NCBI RefSeq assembly: GCF_034651555.1
Contig: NZ_JAYEEQ010000001.1
Coordinates: 448,763 to 512,762, forward strand
Reading direction: 5' to 3'
Source: Aurantibrevibacter litoralis
Lineage (GTDB): Bacteria > Bacteroidota > Bacteroidia > Flavobacteriales > Flavobacteriaceae
Length of the DNA: 64,000 bases
Under the pieces are notes generated by a model. That model was not told the DNA's origin, did not search any database, and saw only the letters and a program-made list of their open reading frames with translations. Within the stretch, counting starts at the first letter, position 1. The number at the start of each line of letters is the position of its first letter. Positions 10,086-18,717 of this stretch are shown here, one piece after another. The position numbers and the translations under genes were made by a program.

Positions 10086-11186
10086 ATGGAAACCGGAAAT
10101 GCAGCAACAATTAATAAGAATCCATTTTTAAAGGAAGATAATCTACCCAAATATGGCATTACCTACAAGCACCATATTTTGTTTTGGGCAGTATACTTTC
10201 TTTTTAATACGCTCCGATGGGGCAGCTACTTTGATGATTACAGCTATTCTTTCAAAACCAATATCTTAAGTTTTTCCATCCATATAGCGCTGGCCTACCT
10301 TAATATTTATTATTTAATGCCCAAATGGGTGTATGCCAAACGGTACTTGCACTACGCAGTGGCTGTATTTTTATGTCTTGTTGTGGCGCTGTTGTTGCGA
10401 TTCAATTTAACGTATTATTTGATTAGTCCGGATATTTGGCCGGAGGGCCCCGAAATTATAGATCACATTACCCTTAATTATGCGGTTCAAATGATGTTGG
10501 GAGAGCTGTATGTAATGTCTTTTGTTACGGCCATAAAAATAACGATAGATCGGTTGCAGGAGAATAAAAGGCTTTACGATTTGGAAAAAAGACAGCTACA
10601 AAGTGAGTTAAAATTTCTGAGATCGCAAGTGTCGCCACATTTCTTCTTTAATACGTTAAATAATATCTATTCGCTAACCTTGGAAAAATCGAATAAAGCA
10701 CCGGAAGTTATTTTAAAGCTTTCCGAATTGATGCGTTATTTGCTGTACACGACCAGCAAACCAAAACAGGATTTGGGAAGTGAAATACATTGTATTCAGA
10801 ATTATATCGAATTAGAAAAAATACGATTTGATGATCGATTAGATATTAGCATGGAGATTACGGGCGATATTTCGGACAGTGAAATAGCACCAATGTTGCT
10901 CATCCCATTAGTTGAAAATGCCTTTAAACACGGTGCCAACAAAAATTTGGGGAACAAAATAATCAGGATAAATATTGCTATAGCTGATGGTTTTTTGTAC
11001 TTTAAGATTTCAAATACCTTACCTAGCGATTATCCGAAAACCGAACAAGAAGCTACAGTCGGGGGTATTGGGTTGTATAATGTTAAAAAGCGTTTGCAGT
11101 TGGGCTATGCTCCCAATGACTATAAGCTTTCTATTTTTGAAGAGCATGGAATGTTCCACGTAATATTAAAATTAAAGGTGCAATGA
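10086..11186 (+). CDS. LytS-type sensor histidine kinase (His_kinase family)
   Basis: A 366-residue membrane kinase. About four hydrophobic segments fill residues 28-155. A short coiled linker is followed by the phospho-acceptor region LRSQVSPHFFFNTLNNIYSL with His185, then the N box LIPLVENAFKHG and the G box GGIGLYNVKKRLQLGY of the ATPase domain. These are the diagnostic features of the LytS/YehU class. The stop overlaps the start of the response regulator by 4 nt, so the two are translationally coupled. It faces the CBM9-susCD series, suggesting that the pair senses or regulates that uptake system; the signal is unknown. Confidence 0.93.
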   Translation: METGNAATINKNPFLKEDNLPKYGITYKHHILFWAVYFLFNTLRWGSYFDDYSYSFKTNILSFSIHIALAYLNIYYLMPKWVYAKRYLHYAVAVFLCLVVALLLRFNLTYYLISPDIWPEGPEIIDHITLNYAVQMMLGELYVMSFVTAIKITIDRLQENKRLYDLEKRQLQSELKFLRSQVSPHFFFNTLNNIYSLTLEKSNKAPEVILKLSELMRYLLYTTSKPKQDLGSEIHCIQNYIELEKIRFDDRLDISMEITGDISDSEIAPMLLIPLVENAFKHGANKNLGNKIIRINIAIADGFLYFKISNTLPSDYPKTEQEATVGGIGLYNVKKRLQLGYAPNDYKLSIFEEHGMFHVILKLKVQ

Positions 11187-11899
11187 CGATCCGCGTAATT
11201 ATTGTTGATGACGAACCACTTGCGATAAAAGTCATACAAAACTATGTAGATCAAGTACATGAACTACAGTTGGTGCGTACTTTTCCCAATGCGGTAGAGG
11301 CAGCCTCTTTTTTAAGGCAAAATGAAATAGATCTTATTTTTTTAGACATCAATTTGCCTATTTTAGGCGGCTTCGAATTTATGGAAAGCCTTACTGTGAA
11401 GCCCATGGTTGTCATTACTACGGCTCATGAAGAGTACGCCGTAAAAGGGTTTGAACTAGAAGCGATAGACTATTTGGTGAAACCCATTCCTTTTCCACGA
11501 TTTTTAAAGGCAATCAATAGAATTATACAATTAAAGAAGCTGGGGATACATGAAGAAAATCATGTAATAGAGGACAAACCCAGTATTTTTGTAAAAGTTG
11601 ATAAAAAGAAGTTGCAAAAAATATATCTGCACGAAATTCTGGTGCTCGAAAGTTTAAAGGATTATGTGCGTATAAAGACCGTATCTGCCAAATATATTGT
11701 ACACAAAACCTTGAGTAGTTTTACCGAAGAATTGCCCGAAGAACAATTCGTTAGAATTCATCGATCCTATACCATTGCCATAGATAAGGTACAGGTAGTG
11801 CAGGGCAACTGTATTGAAATAGATGGCGTTCAGTATACCATAGGAAGAAATTACCTTAATGACGCTAAGCAGCGAATTTTAAAGAATAGTGCCACCTAA
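11183..11899 (+). CDS. LytTR-family response regulator
   Basis: A 238-residue regulator. The receiver domain occupies residues 1-120, with acidic pocket VDDEP (Asp9, Asp10), phosphorylated Asp55 in IFLDINLPI, the conserved Thr in VITTAHEEYA and Lys in DYLVKPI. The C-terminal LytTR DNA-binding domain (about 139-235) carries FVKVDKKK, LESLKDYVRI and FVRIHRSYTI. It is the cognate partner of the kinase with which it overlaps by 4 nt. Proteins of this class bind direct repeats; the nearest such repeat is at 9937-9956. Confidence 0.94.
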   Translation: MTIRVIIVDDEPLAIKVIQNYVDQVHELQLVRTFPNAVEAASFLRQNEIDLIFLDINLPILGGFEFMESLTVKPMVVITTAHEEYAVKGFELEAIDYLVKPIPFPRFLKAINRIIQLKKLGIHEENHVIEDKPSIFVKVDKKKLQKIYLHEILVLESLKDYVRIKTVSAKYIVHKTLSSFTEELPEEQFVRIHRSYTIAIDKVQVVQGNCIEIDGVQYTIGRNYLNDAKQRILKNSAT

Positions 11900-12014
11900 A
11901 GCTTCGTTTGCCCCAGATAAAATCTTTGCGATTTTTTGTAATTATTTGATAAATAGGGTTTTATGCTAAATAAATTAAATAATTCTAAGTAGAGTGTAAA
12001 ATGGCATAAATAAT

Positions 12015-13547
12015 ATGATAAGAATTGTAATTTTATTTCTGATTTTAGGGATTGTTGGATGCCACGCACCATCGACAAAGGACACCCCTAATATCATCCT
12101 CTTTTTGGTAGATGATCTTGGCTGGCAAGATACATCTGTTCCGTTTTGGGAAGAAAAAACGTCGCAGAATCAACTGTATCATACACCCAATATGGAACGA
12201 TTAGCGATGAGTGGCATGAAATTTACCCAAGCGTATGCTACCCCGGTTTGCTCACCTTCGCGAATTAGTTTAATGACGGGAATGAATGCTGCCAGGCATA
12301 AGGTTACAAATTGGACTTTGTTTAAGGATACCATGCAGCCCATGGAGGTAAACCATCCCAGTTTACAATTTCCGCTATGGAATGTAAACGGTATGAGTCC
12401 TGCAGCAACCGATTCCTTGGCGGTACACGCTACTTCTTTGGCGCAAATGCTGGCAAATGCTGGGTATTATACCATACATGTGGGTAAGGCACATTGGGGT
12501 GCCATAGGCACTTTAGGAGAAGATCCGTTACACTTGGGCTTTGATATAAATATTGCCGGACACGCGGCCGGAGCCCCGGGGAGTTATTGGGGCGAAGACA
12601 ATTTTGGGGCACGACAAAACAAATTCGATGAAAATAAAGTTTGGGCCGTACCCGGGTTGGATCCTTATTTTGGTAAAAATATTAATCTAACAGAAGCCCT
12701 TACCCAAGAAGCACTTTTGGCCATGGATAAGGCTATGGAGTCGGAACAACCTTTTTTTCTTAATATGGCTCATTATACCGTGCACACACCCATTATGGCA
12801 GATGAACGTTTTTATCAAAAGTATTTGATAAAAGGGATGGATTCTATTGAGGCCAAATACGCATCTATGATTGAAGGGATGGACAAGAGTTTGGGGGATA
12901 TCTTGAATTATATAGAGACTAAGGCAATTTCAGAAAATACAATTGTGCTTTTTATGTCGGATAATGGAGGTCTCAGTGCTGTAGCTAGAGGTGGGCGGAA
13001 ACACGAACATAACAAGCCATTAGCGAGTGGTAAAGGCGCCTTATATGAAGGAGGAATAAGAGTGCCTATGATGGTAAAATGGCCCGGAAAGGTTGAAAAG
13101 GGGGCTGTTTCGGATCATCAGGTTATTATTGAAGACTTTTTTCCAACTATCTTGCAAATGGCAGGGGTACAACGGCTAGAAGCTGTCCAAGAAATAGACG
13201 GCAAAAGTTTTGTTTCGGTCTTAAAAGGGGAACAGACGTCCGTTATGGAGCGTTCGCTCGTGTGGCATTATCCCAATGAATGGGGTCCCAAAGGGCCCGG
13301 AATTGGAGCAGGATCTGTCATTAGACGTGGCGATTGGAAATTAATTTATTTCCATGAAGAACAAGATATGGAACTCTACCATTTAAAAAATGACATCGGA
13401 GAATCTACAAATGTGATTGAAGAATATCCCGAAAAGGCAATGCAATTGGCAGAAGCGCTTACATTATATTTGAAAGAGGTTCATGCTCAAATGCCTTTTT
13501 TTAAAAATACTGGGAAACCGGTCGTTTACCCAAACGCACTTTTTTAA
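12015..13547 (+). CDS. Formylglycine-dependent sulfatase, lipoprotein (arylsulfatase A-like, S1 family)
   Basis: A 510-residue enzyme that hydrolyses sulfate esters. A lipoprotein signal (LGIVGCHA, Cys16) is followed by the metal-binding NIILFLVDDLGW (Asp33/Asp34). The sulfatase signature CSPSR has Cys79 as the residue to be converted to formylglycine. Further active-site segments are HVGKAHWG, FFLNMAHYTVHTP and FMSDNGG. Length and order match family S1 exo-acting desulfatases. The substrate is not readable but is likely a sulfated carbohydrate, given the nearby SusCD locus. It requires an anaerobic- or FGE-type maturase encoded elsewhere. It is transcribed in the same direction as lytSR, 115 bp downstream. 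Confidence 0.94.
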   Translation: MIRIVILFLILGIVGCHAPSTKDTPNIILFLVDDLGWQDTSVPFWEEKTSQNQLYHTPNMERLAMSGMKFTQAYATPVCSPSRISLMTGMNAARHKVTNWTLFKDTMQPMEVNHPSLQFPLWNVNGMSPAATDSLAVHATSLAQMLANAGYYTIHVGKAHWGAIGTLGEDPLHLGFDINIAGHAAGAPGSYWGEDNFGARQNKFDENKVWAVPGLDPYFGKNINLTEALTQEALLAMDKAMESEQPFFLNMAHYTVHTPIMADERFYQKYLIKGMDSIEAKYASMIEGMDKSLGDILNYIETKAISENTIVLFMSDNGGLSAVARGGRKHEHNKPLASGKGALYEGGIRVPMMVKWPGKVEKGAVSDHQVIIEDFFPTILQMAGVQRLEAVQEIDGKSFVSVLKGEQTSVMERSLVWHYPNEWGPKGPGIGAGSVIRRGDWKLIYFHEEQDMELYHLKNDIGESTNVIEEYPEKAMQLAEALTLYLKEVHAQMPFFKNTGKPVVYPNALF

Positions 13548-13630
13548 GGTACAATCCCTTTTTTATCAAAAACTTTGGATAGAAAAACAGGTATTCAATC
13601 AACTACCGACTCAAATTGAAAAAGCTTTAT

Positions 13631-13750
13631 TATATTTGCAGCGTTGTGTTGTGCCCTGATTAAAAGTTAGGGCAAAAGTGTTGAAATATGGTTTTTTTAC
13701 CTTGTTTTAACCAATGAAAGGCTTTCCAATTTATGGAAGGCTTTTTTATT
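13631..13750 (+). ncRNA. Candidate small structured RNA
   Basis: A TATATTTG box (13631-13638) matches the Bacteroidota -7 consensus TAnnTTTG. Downstream lie three stems in a row: TGCCCT/AGGGCA (13652-13657 with 13669-13674), TGGTT/AACCA (13689-13693 with 13709-13713), and an 11-bp stem with two wobble pairs (13717-13747) ending in a T run. No start codon with a plausible reading frame fits. The predicted transcript would be about 100 nt. I could not match it to a known RNA family from memory. No good -33 element is seen. Confidence 0.4.
13717..13747 (+). terminator. Intrinsic terminator
   Basis: Left arm AAAGGCTTTCC, 7-nt loop and right arm GGAAGGCTTTT form an 11-bp stem with two G-T wobbles, followed directly by further T residues. 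It ends the candidate small RNA and would also stop read-through from the sulfatase gene 170 bp upstream. Confidence 0.75.
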
Positions 13751-13912
13751 GGGCCTAAACTCTGGTTCAAGAAAATCTCCGTACCTCTTTTTCGTAGCTC
13801 TAATCACGAGAAGGAAGCATAGAACTTAACTCAAGGAGTATGCAAAAATAGTTCCTTTTTCCACCTTTGAGAGATTCAGTCTGTTTTTTGAATAAGGCGA
13901 AATGGTAAACTA

Positions 13913-13999
13913 CCTCGTGGCAAGCCCACGAGGCATTGAAAGGAAATTCAAGTTTGATTTCGACGCAAGCGTCGGAGCATTTAAATCTCGATTATCGAG
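13913..13999. repeat. Chain of three perfect hairpins (REP/MITE-like element)
   Basis: Within 87 bp there are CCTCGTGG-CAAGC-CCACGAGG (13913-13933), CGACGC-AA-GCGTCG (13961-13974) and CTCGAT-T-ATCGAG (13987-13999). Three short perfect palindromes in series, outside any gene, resemble dispersed REP-type sequences. A second, different hairpin chain occurs at 22570-22734. Copy number in the genome is unknown. Confidence 0.5.
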
Positions 14000-14330
14000 T
14001 AAAACTTCAAAAAAAATAAAAGGGGTGTTCCTTTTTTTAAAGAGACATAGTTCGTCATATCGTAGCGATGGAATTTTGAGATAACCATTACATTACCTGT
14101 GCGTAATTAAAAATTTTGGTTTTTAATTAAAAGACTGTAATGCGATGTATTTAAAGGGTTCAAATAAATGGGGCGCCACCAGCCCGAAGTTCGCCTAAGG
14201 CAACCCTTTGGCGTGCATCCTCAATTCCGGCGGGATAGGTCATAAGGGCGGTCCGTTTGAATAATTTTTATTTCAATTTTATATACCCTTCCAATTGTCG
14301 TATTTTTATGACACTTAAAAAACGATTCCT

Positions 14331-15488
14331 ATGCCTTTATATCTCAAATTAGGACAGGTACCGCACAAGCGTCATACTGTTTTTAAAAAATCCGATGGCA
14401 CCTTACACTACGAACAGTTATTTGGCACAATAGGGTTCGATGGCATGTCGTCCTTACTGTATCACTTGCATAGACCCACCATGGTGAAGGAAATTGGGGA
14501 GACACTGTCCCTGATCCCGGAAGCTGCGGTGACACATAACATAAAATCGAGACTGTTGAAGGGACTAAATCTGCCGCCGGAAGATGATTTTTTAGAAAGT
14601 CGAAAGGTGGTGCTTTTTAATGCCGATGTGCATATTGCCTTGGCGGCGCCTCAAAAATCGATGACCGATTATTTCTATAAAAATGCCGATGCCGACGAAC
14701 TAGTATTTGTCCACAAAGGAAAGGGTGTTTTAAAAACTATTTTTGGGGAAATTGCCTTCGAGTATGGCGATTATATCGTAATTCCGCGCGGTGTTATCTA
14801 TCAAATCACTTTTGAAGGCTCCGAAAACAGGCTACTCATTGCAGAGTCGTATCACCCTATATATACCCCCAAAAGATACCGCAATTGGTTTGGGCAGCAC
14901 CTAGAGCATTCGCCGTTTTGCGAGCGCGATTTTAAATTACCTCAAAATTTGCAGACCCATGACGCCATGGGAGACTTTACTATAAAAGTTAAAAAACAGG
15001 GGCAACTACACCATTTGGTCTATGCTTCGCACCCTTTTGATGTGGTAGGTTGGGATGGGTACAATTATCCCTATGCCTTTTCTATTCATGATTTTGAGCC
15101 CATTACGGGCCGGGTTCATCAACCGCCGCCAGTACATCAGACTTTTGAGACCAGTGCCTTTGTCGTGTGTTCCTTTTGCCCTCGCCTTTACGATTACCAC
15201 CCGCAGGCCATTCCGGCACCCTACAACCACAGCAATATAGATTCGGATGAGGTATTGTATTATGTGGATGGGGATTTTATGAGCCGTAAAAATATAGAAC
15301 AAGGGTATATTTCATTGCATCCGGCAGGGATTCCCCACGGCCCCCACCCGGGTACCTACGAGGCCAGTATCGGAAAAAAAGGAACCGAAGAATTAGCGGT
15401 AATGATCGATACCTTTAAACCCTTGCAGCTTACCCAAGCAGCCTTGGATTTAGATGATGGACAATACTACAAGTCATGGTTGGCATAG
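14331..15488 (+). CDS. hmgA: Homogentisate 1,2-dioxygenase
   Basis: A 385-residue cupin-type non-haem iron dioxygenase that opens the ring of homogentisate to maleylacetoacetate in tyrosine and phenylalanine catabolism. Recognisable family segments are the N-terminal LGQVPHKRHTVFKKSDGTLHYEQLFGTIGFDGMSS region, DADELVFVHKGKGVL, VIPRGVIYQ, the long VVGWDGYNYPYAFSIHDFEP segment, VCSFCPRLYDYHPQAIPAPYNHSN, and the metal-binding GIPHGPHPG stretch near the C-terminus. The length is that of the short Bacteroidota form. No maleylacetoacetate isomerase or fumarylacetoacetase is adjacent; a PhyH-type oxygenase follows at once and histidine ammonia-lyase lies beyond on the other strand. Confidence 0.93.
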   Translation: MPLYLKLGQVPHKRHTVFKKSDGTLHYEQLFGTIGFDGMSSLLYHLHRPTMVKEIGETLSLIPEAAVTHNIKSRLLKGLNLPPEDDFLESRKVVLFNADVHIALAAPQKSMTDYFYKNADADELVFVHKGKGVLKTIFGEIAFEYGDYIVIPRGVIYQITFEGSENRLLIAESYHPIYTPKRYRNWFGQHLEHSPFCERDFKLPQNLQTHDAMGDFTIKVKKQGQLHHLVYASHPFDVVGWDGYNYPYAFSIHDFEPITGRVHQPPPVHQTFETSAFVVCSFCPRLYDYHPQAIPAPYNHSNIDSDEVLYYVDGDFMSRKNIEQGYISLHPAGIPHGPHPGTYEASIGKKGTEELAVMIDTFKPLQLTQAALDLDDGQYYKSWLA

Positions 15489-15510
15489 ACGTAGTTATTA
15501 TTTTTTTGAA

Positions 15511-16251
15511 ATGCAATATTCTATGATCATTAAAATGAAAAATATGTTTTTAAAAGAGGGGTTTACCCATTTAGATCGGCTAATTTCTATGGAAGACGTG
15601 CAATCGCTCCGGTTGGTTTATGACGCACTTTTGAACGACAAAAAGCGCACCTTGGGTTTGCGCAGTGATCTGGCGGGGGCAGGGAGAGAAAGTGATTCAG
15701 TGGAACGGATTACACAGATCATGCGCCCAAGCATCATAGAACCAGAGTTACTGTACAACAAGGCCTTTATTTTGGCCTTGGCCTATGCCAAGGACCTCTT
15801 GGGCGATGATATGGAGCTCGATTTTGACATGCTCATCAACAAAGCACCCTTTACCAACACACCCACTCCGTGGCATCAAGATGCGGCGTATTGGATAAAA
15901 CTACCCGATAAAAGAGCCGTAAGTTGCTGGATTGCCTTGGACAGGGTGTACCAAGAAAATGGCTGTATGTGGTTTGTCCCTAAAACGGACGATCTTGTAA
16001 AGCCCCATAAAAGCCTGCCCAACGGTGGTGCTCTTTATTGCGATGCTCCTTCAGAGGGGGCTATTCCTATCCCATTGGCCGCAGGCGGTTGTACCTTCCA
16101 CGACGGTTTTACGCTGCATTTTAGCCAAGGGAACACAACTTCGGATCAAAGAAGGGCATTGATTCTCAATTTTCGACCCAAAAAAATGATTGCATTAGAA
16201 CGTCAACAGGGTGTAGATCATACCGGGACACGTAAGGTAAGACAGAAATAA
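15511..16251 (+). CDS. Phytanoyl-CoA dioxygenase (PhyH)-family Fe(II)/2-oxoglutarate oxygenase
   Basis: A cytosolic oxygenase of about 246 residues. The iron-binding facial triad is visible as the HxD of PTPWHQDAAYW and the distal His in GGCTFHDGFTLHFSQGN, followed by the 2-oxoglutarate-binding Arg region RRALILNFRPK. The frame extends upstream into hmgA. I chose ATG 15511, 22 bp after the hmgA stop; ATGs at 15535 and 15544 are equally possible because none has a strong ribosome site. The frame opens with FLKEGFTHLDRLIS, the usual PhyH beginning. Tight spacing suggests co-transcription with hmgA. The substrate is unknown. Confidence 0.85.
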   Translation: MQYSMIIKMKNMFLKEGFTHLDRLISMEDVQSLRLVYDALLNDKKRTLGLRSDLAGAGRESDSVERITQIMRPSIIEPELLYNKAFILALAYAKDLLGDDMELDFDMLINKAPFTNTPTPWHQDAAYWIKLPDKRAVSCWIALDRVYQENGCMWFVPKTDDLVKPHKSLPNGGALYCDAPSEGAIPIPLAAGGCTFHDGFTLHFSQGNTTSDQRRALILNFRPKKMIALERQQGVDHTGTRKVRQK

Positions 16252-16530
16252 ACCATAAAAACCCGTTGTTCATTTTAACTTGATTTCTTTACTTTTTGCT
16301 CTGCCTAAAGGGTAGTTCGAAAAAATCGTTAGTACTTCCTGAAGGATCGAGGCAAATAATGAAGTTTTTAGTATAAAAAAAGGACTAAATAATCAAAATG
16401 CACAACGGGTCTTAAAATAGTTCTCTTAGTAATATAATTTTTTAAAAAACAGGACAGTAAGTTAAGTTTATTATTATAAATGTACTGTGCCTTAATGTAC
16501 GGTTGGCTTCTTACACAGGTATCCAACCCA

Positions 16531-18111
16531 TTAATAATTTTCAAATTCATCCGAATATTTGGTTTGCAAGGATATTCCTTCTCTTGCACCAACCTTTGTT
16601 ATAGTCTTGAGTAGGGTGTGGTCTTGGATCATGGTTATGCCTATGGCAATATCATCTGCAAAAACGCGATCTTCGGCAGCAAAAGCCACTTTTTTTCGGA
16701 TTTCCTTATGAATTTCCTCCAGAAAAATACCGGATTTTAAAGGCTTTCTAAACTCAAAGGCCTGGGCAGCGGTTAAGAGTTCTATGGCCAAAATTTTCTC
16801 TACATTGCCAAGAACCTGAAGGGCTTTTCTACCACTTATAGATCCCATGCTTACATGGTCTTCCTGCCCCAATGAAGTGGGGATGCTGTCTGCACTAGAA
16901 GGAAAGCAAAGTCCTTTGTTTTCACTGGCCAAGGCAGCCGTCGTATATTGCAAGATCATATAACCGGAATTAATCCCGGTTTCTGCCATAAGCAATTTGG
17001 GTACGCCCGGACTGTTGCCTTCTAAAGCCAAATAAATTCTTCGATCCGAGATGTTGCCAATTTCGGATGCGGCCAAACAGGCATAATCTAGGACCATAGC
17101 CAAGGGTTGCCCGTGAAAGTTGCCGCCACTGATCGTCAATTCTTCATTAATAATTACGGGATTGTCCGTAACCGAATTGAGTTCTATAGCTACCAATTCT
17201 TTTAGATGCAGCCAGGCATTGCGCGATGCCCCGTGCACCTGCGGCATGCAGCGGAGCGAGTAGGGGTCTTGCACCCGCTCGCAGTTTGAATGGTCTTCCA
17301 TGATTTCGGAACCCTTCAAAAGACGTTTTATTCGTTTGGCAACGTGTATATTGCCTTTATAGGGGCGCAGCGCATGCAACTCATTGTAAAAGGGTTTTAC
17401 CGAACCTTGAAGCCCTTCGACCATCATGGCTCCGATAACGTCGGCCTGCGACAGGCAATTGTGCAATTGTTCCACTACTTTCACGGCATGGGCGGCAATA
17501 AATTGGGTGCCGTTGATAAGAGCCAACCCTTCTTTGGGACCCAATTCCAATGGTTTTAGACCTGTTTTCTGGAATAATTCCAGTGTGGTCATTGTATTAC
17601 CCTGATAGTGGACTTTTCCCAAGCCGATTAAGGGCAGGGACAAATGCGCCAAGGGCGCCAAATCACCCGAAGCCCCAACTGACCCTTGCGATGGCACAAG
17701 CGGAATAGCGTTGTTTTCTATGTGCCACAACATTCTGTATAAAGTAGCTTCCGTAATTCCGGAAAAACCTTTGGCCAACGAATGTGCTTTTAGCACCAAC
17801 ATAAGTTTTGCAATTTCCGTTGATATGGGTTCGCCTACGCCTACACTATGGCTTTTTAGTATGTTTTTTTGTAAAATTTTAGTGGCTTCTTTAGAAATGG
17901 TGGTAGTGCAAAGCGGGCCAAAGCCGGTATTGATACCGTATACCACATTACCTTGTGCCACGATTTTGGCCACGGTGGCTGCACTAGTCCGTACTTTTTG
18001 GCGCGCCGTGGCCGTAAGCGTTATTTGCGTTTCGCCTTTGGCGATAGAAAGCGCAATACCGGAGGTAAGTTGGTCTTCACCTAAACGAAAGGGCAGTGGC
18101 AAGGATGGCAT
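16531..18111 (-). CDS. hutH: Histidine ammonia-lyase
   Basis: A 526-residue MIO-type lyase. The Ala147-Ser148-Gly149 triad in GSVGASGDLAPLAHLSL forms the electrophilic methylidene-imidazolone cofactor. The selectivity position reads Ser87-His88 (LKSHSVGVG), the pattern of histidine rather than tyrosine or phenylalanine lyases. Other family segments are YGINTGFG, QDPYSLRCMPQVHGA, SVTDNPVI and GNFHGQP. It deaminates histidine to urocanate. No hutU, hutI or hutG lies nearby, so it is either a dispersed hut gene or has a specialised role. A 32-bp palindrome 14 bp upstream of the start suggests dedicated repression. Confidence 0.9.
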   Translation of the reverse strand: MPSLPLPFRLGEDQLTSGIALSIAKGETQITLTATARQKVRTSAATVAKIVAQGNVVYGINTGFGPLCTTTISKEATKILQKNILKSHSVGVGEPISTEIAKLMLVLKAHSLAKGFSGITEATLYRMLWHIENNAIPLVPSQGSVGASGDLAPLAHLSLPLIGLGKVHYQGNTMTTLELFQKTGLKPLELGPKEGLALINGTQFIAAHAVKVVEQLHNCLSQADVIGAMMVEGLQGSVKPFYNELHALRPYKGNIHVAKRIKRLLKGSEIMEDHSNCERVQDPYSLRCMPQVHGASRNAWLHLKELVAIELNSVTDNPVIINEELTISGGNFHGQPLAMVLDYACLAASEIGNISDRRIYLALEGNSPGVPKLLMAETGINSGYMILQYTTAALASENKGLCFPSSADSIPTSLGQEDHVSMGSISGRKALQVLGNVEKILAIELLTAAQAFEFRKPLKSGIFLEEIHKEIRKKVAFAAEDRVFADDIAIGITMIQDHTLLKTITKVGAREGISLQTKYSDEFENY

Positions 18112-18124
18112 CTCTTGAGGTTTT

Positions 18125-18156
18125 GGTATCTAAAATTAGGGTTAATTTTTGATACC
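18125..18156. promoter_or_regulatory. 32-bp near-perfect palindrome upstream of hutH
   Basis: GGTATC and GATACC arms flank an AT-rich centre; the two 14-base half-sites differ at one position. The element starts 14 bp upstream of the hutH start codon. Size and placement fit an operator for a dimeric repressor, possibly an amino-acid-responsive one. An RNA hairpin in the leader is the alternative. Confidence 0.5.
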
Positions 18157-18217
18157 TACGAAATTCCGTTTTGTTTCTGAGTAATTCGTTTGCGATGGGG
18201 GTGTTCTAAAAACAATA

Positions 18218-18619
18218 TCACAACTTGGTAATAGGTGTGTTCAGAACATGCTCCATAACGGCACTAAGTTCTAAGAATAATTTTTTAAGGGAACAGTTTT
18301 CATCCTTGCTGCATTCCTCACATCGGGTTACGGCGTCTTGGGTGCCGCATTGGGTAAGTGCTACCGGCCTGTCCATTAGTTGCATCACGTCAGATACCGT
18401 AATGGTTTCCGGTTTTTTGGCAAAATAATAACCGCCATAACGGCCTCTACTGCTTTTTATAAGGTTATTGCGTTTCAGTTCGGTAAGTATTTCCTCCAAA
18501 AATTTATGCGGAATATGTTTGTTTTTGGCGATGGTTTTCGCTTTTATAGGAGCCTCATTAGTGTGGTCGTACATATAAACCAAGGCCTTTATAGCGTATT
18601 TTATTTTTCTCGAAAGCAT
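18218..18619 (-). CDS. Rrf2-family transcriptional regulator with Cys cluster
   Basis: A 133-residue winged-helix regulator. The N-terminal MLSRKIKYAIKALVYM and the recognition region HIPHKFLEEILTELKRNNLIKSSRGRYGGYYF are typical of Rrf2 proteins (IscR, CymR, NsrR). The ligand region has Cys91, Cys100, Cys103 and Cys109 (C-x8-C-x2-C-x5-C), suitable for an Fe-S cluster or thiol sensing. It lies 98 bp downstream of the sulfite-exporter-type permease on the same strand. Rrf2 members control sulfur or Fe-S metabolism in many bacteria, so it is the best local candidate to bind the CTAT-N7-ATAG dyads of this island. That link is inference. A dyad with six instead of seven central bases lies immediately upstream of its own start. 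Confidence 0.92.
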   Translation of the reverse strand: MLSRKIKYAIKALVYMYDHTNEAPIKAKTIAKNKHIPHKFLEEILTELKRNNLIKSSRGRYGGYYFAKKPETITVSDVMQLMDRPVALTQCGTQDAVTRCEECSKDENCSLKKLFLELSAVMEHVLNTPITKL

Positions 18620-18717
18620 GCGTATTTCCTATTTTTTAATAGCGGCACGTTATACAGATGTCAGTCCCATAAGATTCACTAACAAACAACTCCTGCCTAT
18701 TAATGCTTCTAATCCTG

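Larger units (their letters stand above)
13548..14330. other. 783-bp intergenic region with structured elements
   Basis: No convincing protein gene is present. The region holds a candidate small RNA with its own -7 box and terminator (13631-13747), a chain of three short perfect hairpins (13913-13999), and a 10-bp perfect inverted repeat TAATTAAAAA/TTTTTAATTA with a 6-nt loop at 14104-14129. A 60-codon frame over 13902-14084 only runs through the repeat element and is not considered a gene. Confidence 0.7.

Noticed and set aside
13902..14084. 60-codon frame in the hairpin-rich intergenic region
   Set aside because: It reads straight through three palindromes and has no recognisable protein features.
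16531..18111. Tyrosine ammonia-lyase as an alternative for the MIO enzyme, suggested by the neighbouring hmgA
   Set aside because: The selectivity pair is Ser-His, as in histidine ammonia-lyases, not the His-Leu type of tyrosine lyases.
17711..18118. 135-codon plus-strand frame opposite hutH
   Set aside because: It lies wholly antisense to a well-conserved enzyme and has no domain or start context of its own.
18629..18642. CTAT-N6-ATAG sequence before the Rrf2 gene
   Set aside because: The centre has six rather than seven bases and no -7 box is placed at the usual distance; kept only as a hint of autoregulation.
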